From Candidatus Zixiibacteriota bacterium (GTDB lineage: Bacteria; Zixibacteria; MSB-5A5; GN15; FEB-12), in NCBI GenBank assembly GCA_029932795.1, contig JAOZPL010000043.1, positions 1-10,193 on the forward strand: DNA of 10,193 nucleotides, given 5' to 3'. Of this stretch, positions 7,150-10,193 are shown in pieces. Position 1 is the first letter of the stretch, and each line of letters opens with the position of its first letter. A program made the position numbers and the translations under genes. The notes under the pieces are model-generated. The model ran no database searches and was not told the origin of the DNA. It saw only the letters and a program-made list of their open reading frames with translations.

Positions 7150-9051
7150 TCAGGGGGTATAGGGTGTTTTCAGGTATTCCTGCGCTTCCTGTTGGTGATA
7201 GTCAGCCGATGGCGAGGAGAGCACTGTCCCATAATACTGCCGGGCAGCCTCACGCTCACCACGAACATCAGCCAGTTTCCCGAGCCAGAGATTTATCATC
7301 CCAAGATAGAAGGGGCGCGTTTCCAGGTACCAGGCGGTCTGCAGATAATCCCCGGCCATCCCGGTATCTCCCAGGCCCAGATGAGCAATGCCGTTCCACA
7401 TCTGCTGGCTGGCTGAGGGGGTATGGCTGTGAACTGTGCGATCTAGCATGTCTATGGCTTCTTTATAATAGTCCCTAGCCTGCGACCGCTCAGCCTCGCT
7501 CTTCGATTTCAACAGCAGGTTAGCCAGGATGATCCGGCTCTCCACCTGGGGACCCTCCGGTGTTGGGAAGGTGATGATGCCGATGAGAATATCCTTCGCT
7601 TGCTGCGTCTCGCCGCGAAAATGATGATTCAGCGCGATGTTGAAATCGATCAACTGATTGCTGGAGTCAAGGGACTTGGCTTTCAGTAAATCTGCCCGGG
7701 CATCCTCGTAGTAACTGTTCATCATCTTGTAACTGCCGAGCGACATCCAGGTGCTTCCCCGTGTCGAATCCACGCTCAGGAGTTGTTCCTGGAAACCGGT
7801 AGCGGCATAGTAGTCGCCATTGAAAAACATTGCCCGCACCAGATACGACAAAGCCGTTATGGAATCAGTCCGGCTTTCCGCCAGCGGCAGGAGCTCCCGC
7901 GAATACTCGGCCAGGAGATCGTATTCAAGGAGTGTTTCCGCCTCATCGGCATAATAACGAAGCTGCCGACTGGTGATCGTAACCGTGTCAATGTAGTTCA
8001 ACCACTCCCGTTCCAGTTCTGCAATACCCTTGCCGTACACCCGTTCAATAGATGTACGCAGATTCAAATCATCGGCAATCCTGTAAAGCTCCAGAAAACT
8101 GTCGATCTTGTACTGGTCAACCAGGTAACGTACAAATGTCGCCGATGTTTTGTCCGCCAGTGTTGGATCGGCCTGATAATACTGATAGCTGTCCAGAAAC
8201 GTGTCGAGTGGCAGCGTCTTTCCTGTACGATGAAGCTTTTTCATTTCGTAGATGGCCAGCGACAGATAACCGGCGTACCCCTCGGACAGAAAGGCCGGGG
8301 CGTAGCCATAGTTTCGGAGGATCGACGCCTGCAGGATAAGAAACGGATGGGTCGAATTATAGGACTTGCTGTATACGGCAAACATAGCGCTGCGAGTCGG
8401 GTCCACCATCATGCCAAAGCGACGGTCCCAGATCACGGAATGGATGGCACAGGGACACAGGTATAAGGCGTACTTGCCGGGAAGCGTGAACCTGTTCAAT
8501 TCCTTGAATCGCCGGTATACTTCCTCCATCAACCCTTTCACCGAGTTCCAGTAATAGTCCCCGTAAGTATTTGGCACGAAGTAGATGTCAAGATGGGCCG
8601 ACGGATCAAACCTGAAATCCTCATCGCTCGAATGCGTATAACCGCAGAATGTGGTATCAATGTCCAACCGCCGCAGCGGCAGAATCTCCAGGCTGTATTC
8701 GGCTGATCCCTTACCCTGAATACCTTTCAGCCGGGCAGGCAGGCCATACTCTACCCGGAAACTCCTGGAATAGTTACTGGCCGGCTGCCCCAACGTGACA
8801 ACATGCACCATAAAAGTGGTGCCGCTGCTGTCAACTGCAGCAATCTCCATATCCAACGAGAAAGCAACCAGAAAACCAATAGCGGAAATACCTTTTACCA
8901 GACGAGCTGTATCCGAATAAAGGAGCACGTCCTTACCATTGTCGTGGTCATACTGCCGGACGGAGAAAACACATTCCAGTCCGTCAACGGCAGCGACGGA
9001 ACCTGTCAGCAGCAAGCTGCCCGTCAGCAAGATAACCAGGATTCTTGACAT
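7150..9051 (-). CDS. Secreted degenerate peptidase-MA-like protein with TPR-like repeats
   Basis: A 633-aa protein with a signal peptide (hydrophobic 4-19, probable cleavage near SVAA-VDG, about 21). It has an uncharacterised beta-rich region (about 25-150). A segment at about 152-355 reads like the gluzincin peptidase-MA family: LDIYFVPN, then APAFLSEGYAGYLS (251-264), then FVRYLVDQYKIDSFLELY and a closing YGKGIAELEREWLNYI. The zinc-ligand Glu of SEG (257) is retained, but the helix about 15-20 residues before it, where HExxH belongs, reads THPFLILQASILRN. The catalytic Glu and second His are missing, so peptidase activity is unlikely. Residues about 380-630 are helical and TPR-like (NGDYYAATGFQEQLLSVD, YEDARADLLKAKSLD, EAARQYYGTVL). 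A protein-binding scaffold outside the cytoplasmic membrane is the best inference. It ends 2 nt before the BatA gene, so the two may act together at the membrane. Confidence 0.82.
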   Translation of the reverse strand: MSRILVILLTGSLLLTGSVAAVDGLECVFSVRQYDHDNGKDVLLYSDTARLVKGISAIGFLVAFSLDMEIAAVDSSGTTFMVHVVTLGQPASNYSRSFRVEYGLPARLKGIQGKGSAEYSLEILPLRRLDIDTTFCGYTHSSDEDFRFDPSAHLDIYFVPNTYGDYYWNSVKGLMEEVYRRFKELNRFTLPGKYALYLCPCAIHSVIWDRRFGMMVDPTRSAMFAVYSKSYNSTHPFLILQASILRNYGYAPAFLSEGYAGYLSLAIYEMKKLHRTGKTLPLDTFLDSYQYYQADPTLADKTSATFVRYLVDQYKIDSFLELYRIADDLNLRTSIERVYGKGIAELEREWLNYIDTVTITSRQLRYYADEAETLLEYDLLAEYSRELLPLAESRTDSITALSYLVRAMFFNGDYYAATGFQEQLLSVDSTRGSTWMSLGSYKMMNSYYEDARADLLKAKSLDSSNQLIDFNIALNHHFRGETQQAKDILIGIITFPTPEGPQVESRIILANLLLKSKSEAERSQARDYYKEAIDMLDRTVHSHTPSASQQMWNGIAHLGLGDTGMAGDYLQTAWYLETRPFYLGMINLWLGKLADVRGEREAARQYYGTVLSSPSADYHQQEAQEYLKTPYTP

Positions 9052-9056
9052 GCCCT

Positions 9057-9062
9057 ATTATA
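9057..9062 (-). promoter_or_regulatory. TATAAT box abutting the TPR-protein start
   Basis: A perfect TATAAT on the minus strand ends 5 nt before the ATG at 9051, so a transcript from it would begin at or next to that ATG (leaderless). No convincing -35 box lies 16-18 nt upstream (TAGCTG at the 17-nt position). AAAGG just upstream could instead be a ribosome-binding site with 10-nt spacing, in which case TATAAT is coincidence in an AT-rich spacer. Confidence 0.35.
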
Positions 9063-9104
9063 CCTTTCAGGCTGGAAAACAGCTACGATATCTTTGTAAT
9101 CCGG

Positions 9105-9284
9105 TCAGCCTTCCACCAGGCTTAACCGGCCGTCGCGCAAAACCGGCAAGACCGGCATGGAAACTATTTCGGTGGCTACACGCATATCTCCGCCAAATCC
9201 GATCGTCTCCAGAAACCGACCATGTTCACCCTGTTCAATGGTCCGTCCGAACGGGACTGGGGCGAGAAAGAGATCAATCAGCAT
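9105..9284 (-). CDS. Small hypothetical protein, 59 aa
   Basis: The ORF starts at ATG 9284 and ends with TGA at 9105. TGAGGT, which includes the gcvT stop codon, lies 8 nt before the ATG and makes a good ribosome-binding site. It fills most of the 244-nt space between gcvT and the TPR-protein gene. The protein begins MLIDLFLAPVPFGRTIEQGE and ends MPVLPVLRDGRLSLVEG. It has mixed charge, no cysteine, no obvious membrane helix or signal peptide, and no motif I recognise. Codon choice looks like the neighbouring genes, with many C- or G-ending codons. After the stop neither other frame continues a recognisable protein, so I see no sign of a frameshifted larger gene. It could be a genuine small protein co-expressed with gcvT or a chance ORF; the start context favours the first. 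Confidence 0.5.
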   Translation of the reverse strand: MLIDLFLAPVPFGRTIEQGEHGRFLETIGFGGDMRVATEIVSMPVLPVLRDGRLSLVEG

Positions 9285-9295
9285 ACAGTTTGACC

Positions 9296-10193
9296 TCAGC
9301 GGTGAGAGGCATCCTTGTAGAACGGCGGTTTTACAACAATGGCCGGGTACCGGCGTCCACGAATCTCTATCTCCACTCTCGAACCGCTCTTCGCCTTCGC
9401 GCGCGGCACATATCCCAGCGCAATCGGTTTCTTCAGGGAAGGAGAAAAGGTGCCGGATGTTACCTTCCCGATTACTTCATCGCTGTCATAGATATCATAC
9501 CCGTGGCGGGGAAAGGCCCTGCCCTCCACCTCCAGACAAACCAGCCGACGGACAGGTTTCTCCTGCTTCTGCCGAGCAACAACTTCTTTGCCGATGAAAT
9601 CTTTATCCAGATCAACAATCCAGCTCAAACCGGCTTCAACAGGCGTGGTGGTCTGGTCAATATCATTCCCGTAAAGCGCCATCTTCATTTCCAGACGCAG
9701 CGTATCTCTGGCCCCCAGGCCAATCAGGCGCATGTCGTATCTCTCCCCCGCTTTCGTAACGGCACACCACAGCTTTTCGCAGCGCTCGGCAGGAATATAC
9801 AATTCAAAACCGTCCTCACCGGTATAACCGGTACGCGAAAACAGAATCGGCACTCCCCCGACCTCAGCCGTTACCGAAGTGTAGTACCCCATACTATCCA
9901 GATCATAATCCGTCAATCCGGCCATCACCTTCTGGGCGTTTGGTCCTTGAATCGCTAGGAGTCCGGTTTCAAGAGAACGGTCAATCAATTTGACATCACC
10001 CTCCAGATGAGACAAAAGCCACTCATAATCCTTCTTCGTGTTTGCGGCGTTGACGATCAGAAGATAACGATCCTCCAGACAGTAAATGAGCAGATCATCA
10101 ACTATGCCACCATCAGGATAGGTCATGCACGAATACTGGATATGACCCGGCGTCAGGGCCCCCACATTGTTAGTGGTGGTTTTCTGCAGAAAT
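9296..10193 (-). CDS. gcvT: Aminomethyltransferase, glycine cleavage T-protein (3' part)
   Basis: 298 residues of the T-protein are visible; the gene runs off the right edge, with roughly the first 60 residues missing compared with the usual length of about 360. It transfers the aminomethyl carbon from lipoylated H-protein to tetrahydrofolate, giving methylene-THF and ammonia. The visible part opens FLQKTTTNNVGALTPGHIQY, the family's conserved early segment. GGIVDDL (29-34) contains the catalytic Asp region, then IVNAANTKKDYEWL, RTGYTGEDGFELYIP (about 120-134), GARDTLRLEMKMALYGNDID (160-179) and the C-terminal TSGTFSPSLKKPIALGYV (245-262). All look intact. An in-frame GTG at 10165 is an internal valine, not the start, because homology continues upstream of it. 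It ends 11 nt before the 59-aa ORF, whose ribosome-binding site overlaps the gcvT stop codon. No terminator follows, so transcription may read on into the downstream operon. Confidence 0.95.
   Translation of the reverse strand, partial: FLQKTTTNNVGALTPGHIQYSCMTYPDGGIVDDLLIYCLEDRYLLIVNAANTKKDYEWLLSHLEGDVKLIDRSLETGLLAIQGPNAQKVMAGLTDYDLDSMGYYTSVTAEVGGVPILFSRTGYTGEDGFELYIPAERCEKLWCAVTKAGERYDMRLIGLGARDTLRLEMKMALYGNDIDQTTTPVEAGLSWIVDLDKDFIGKEVVARQKQEKPVRRLVCLEVEGRAFPRHGYDIYDSDEVIGKVTSGTFSPSLKKPIALGYVPRAKAKSGSRVEIEIRGRRYPAIVVKPPFYKDASHR

Noticed and set aside
9820..9836. Repeated ACCGGT units within gcvT
   Set aside because: They encode the conserved TGYTGE motif of the T-protein and are explained by coding constraint.
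8939..9958. A 339-codon open frame on the plus strand
   Set aside because: It lies antisense to the start of the TPR-protein gene, the small ORF and gcvT. gcvT is unmistakable, and the plus-strand translation has no family motifs.
10163..10165. GTG as start codon of gcvT
   Set aside because: The same frame continues to the window edge with family-conserved sequence (FLQKTTTNN), so this is an internal valine of a truncated gene.

Overview
All protein genes I can support in this window lie on the minus strand, so biological order runs from high to low coordinates. The DNA is moderately GC-balanced and the genes are packed almost end to end. No rRNA, tRNA, CRISPR array, insertion sequence or phage gene was seen. 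Detached cobalamin-dependent mutase subunits beside a BatA-type membrane protein, a secreted degenerate-peptidase/TPR protein and a glycine-cleavage gene suggest an uncultivated bacterium, perhaps of the FCB superphylum or a related candidate phylum such as Zixibacteria. This placement is inference from gene content only.

Layout from right to left: the 3' part of gcvT (9296-10193, running off the right edge); a 59-codon small ORF with a good ribosome-binding site (9105-9284); a secreted protein with a peptidase-MA-like fold that has lost its HExxH zinc motif, followed by TPR-like helices (7150-9051); a BatA/VWA membrane protein (5084-7147); an ABC-F ATPase (3197-5080); an NADPH-dependent FMN reductase/flavodoxin-like protein (2584-3204); and a class I SAM methyltransferase (1929-2597). 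From 9051 down to 1929 the junctions are 2 nt, 3 nt, an 8-nt overlap and a 14-nt overlap. This indicates one translationally coupled operon of functionally mixed genes.

A 97-nt space (1832-1928) holds a plausible sigma70-type promoter and a strong ribosome-binding site. It leads into a separate unit encoding a B12-dependent acyl-CoA mutase large subunit (134-1831), followed after 52 nt by the start of its detached cobalamin-binding subunit (1-81, running off the left edge). The best point of interest is the mutase. It would be annotated by default as methylmalonyl-CoA mutase, but its two specificity positions read Phe and Gln instead of Tyr and Arg. That is the pair known from isobutyryl-CoA mutase, and the 565-residue length and two-gene layout also fit IcmA/IcmB. 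The unit may therefore interconvert isobutyryl-CoA and n-butyryl-CoA rather than serve the propionate pathway.

I see no clear evidence for a wholly new multi-gene system. Other points worth checking are the unrecognised small ORF, the pseudo-peptidase, a TATAAT box placed as for a leaderless transcript, the coupling of a BatA protein to an ABC-F ATPase, and several start codons (TTG, GTG) that default gene calling would place wrongly.
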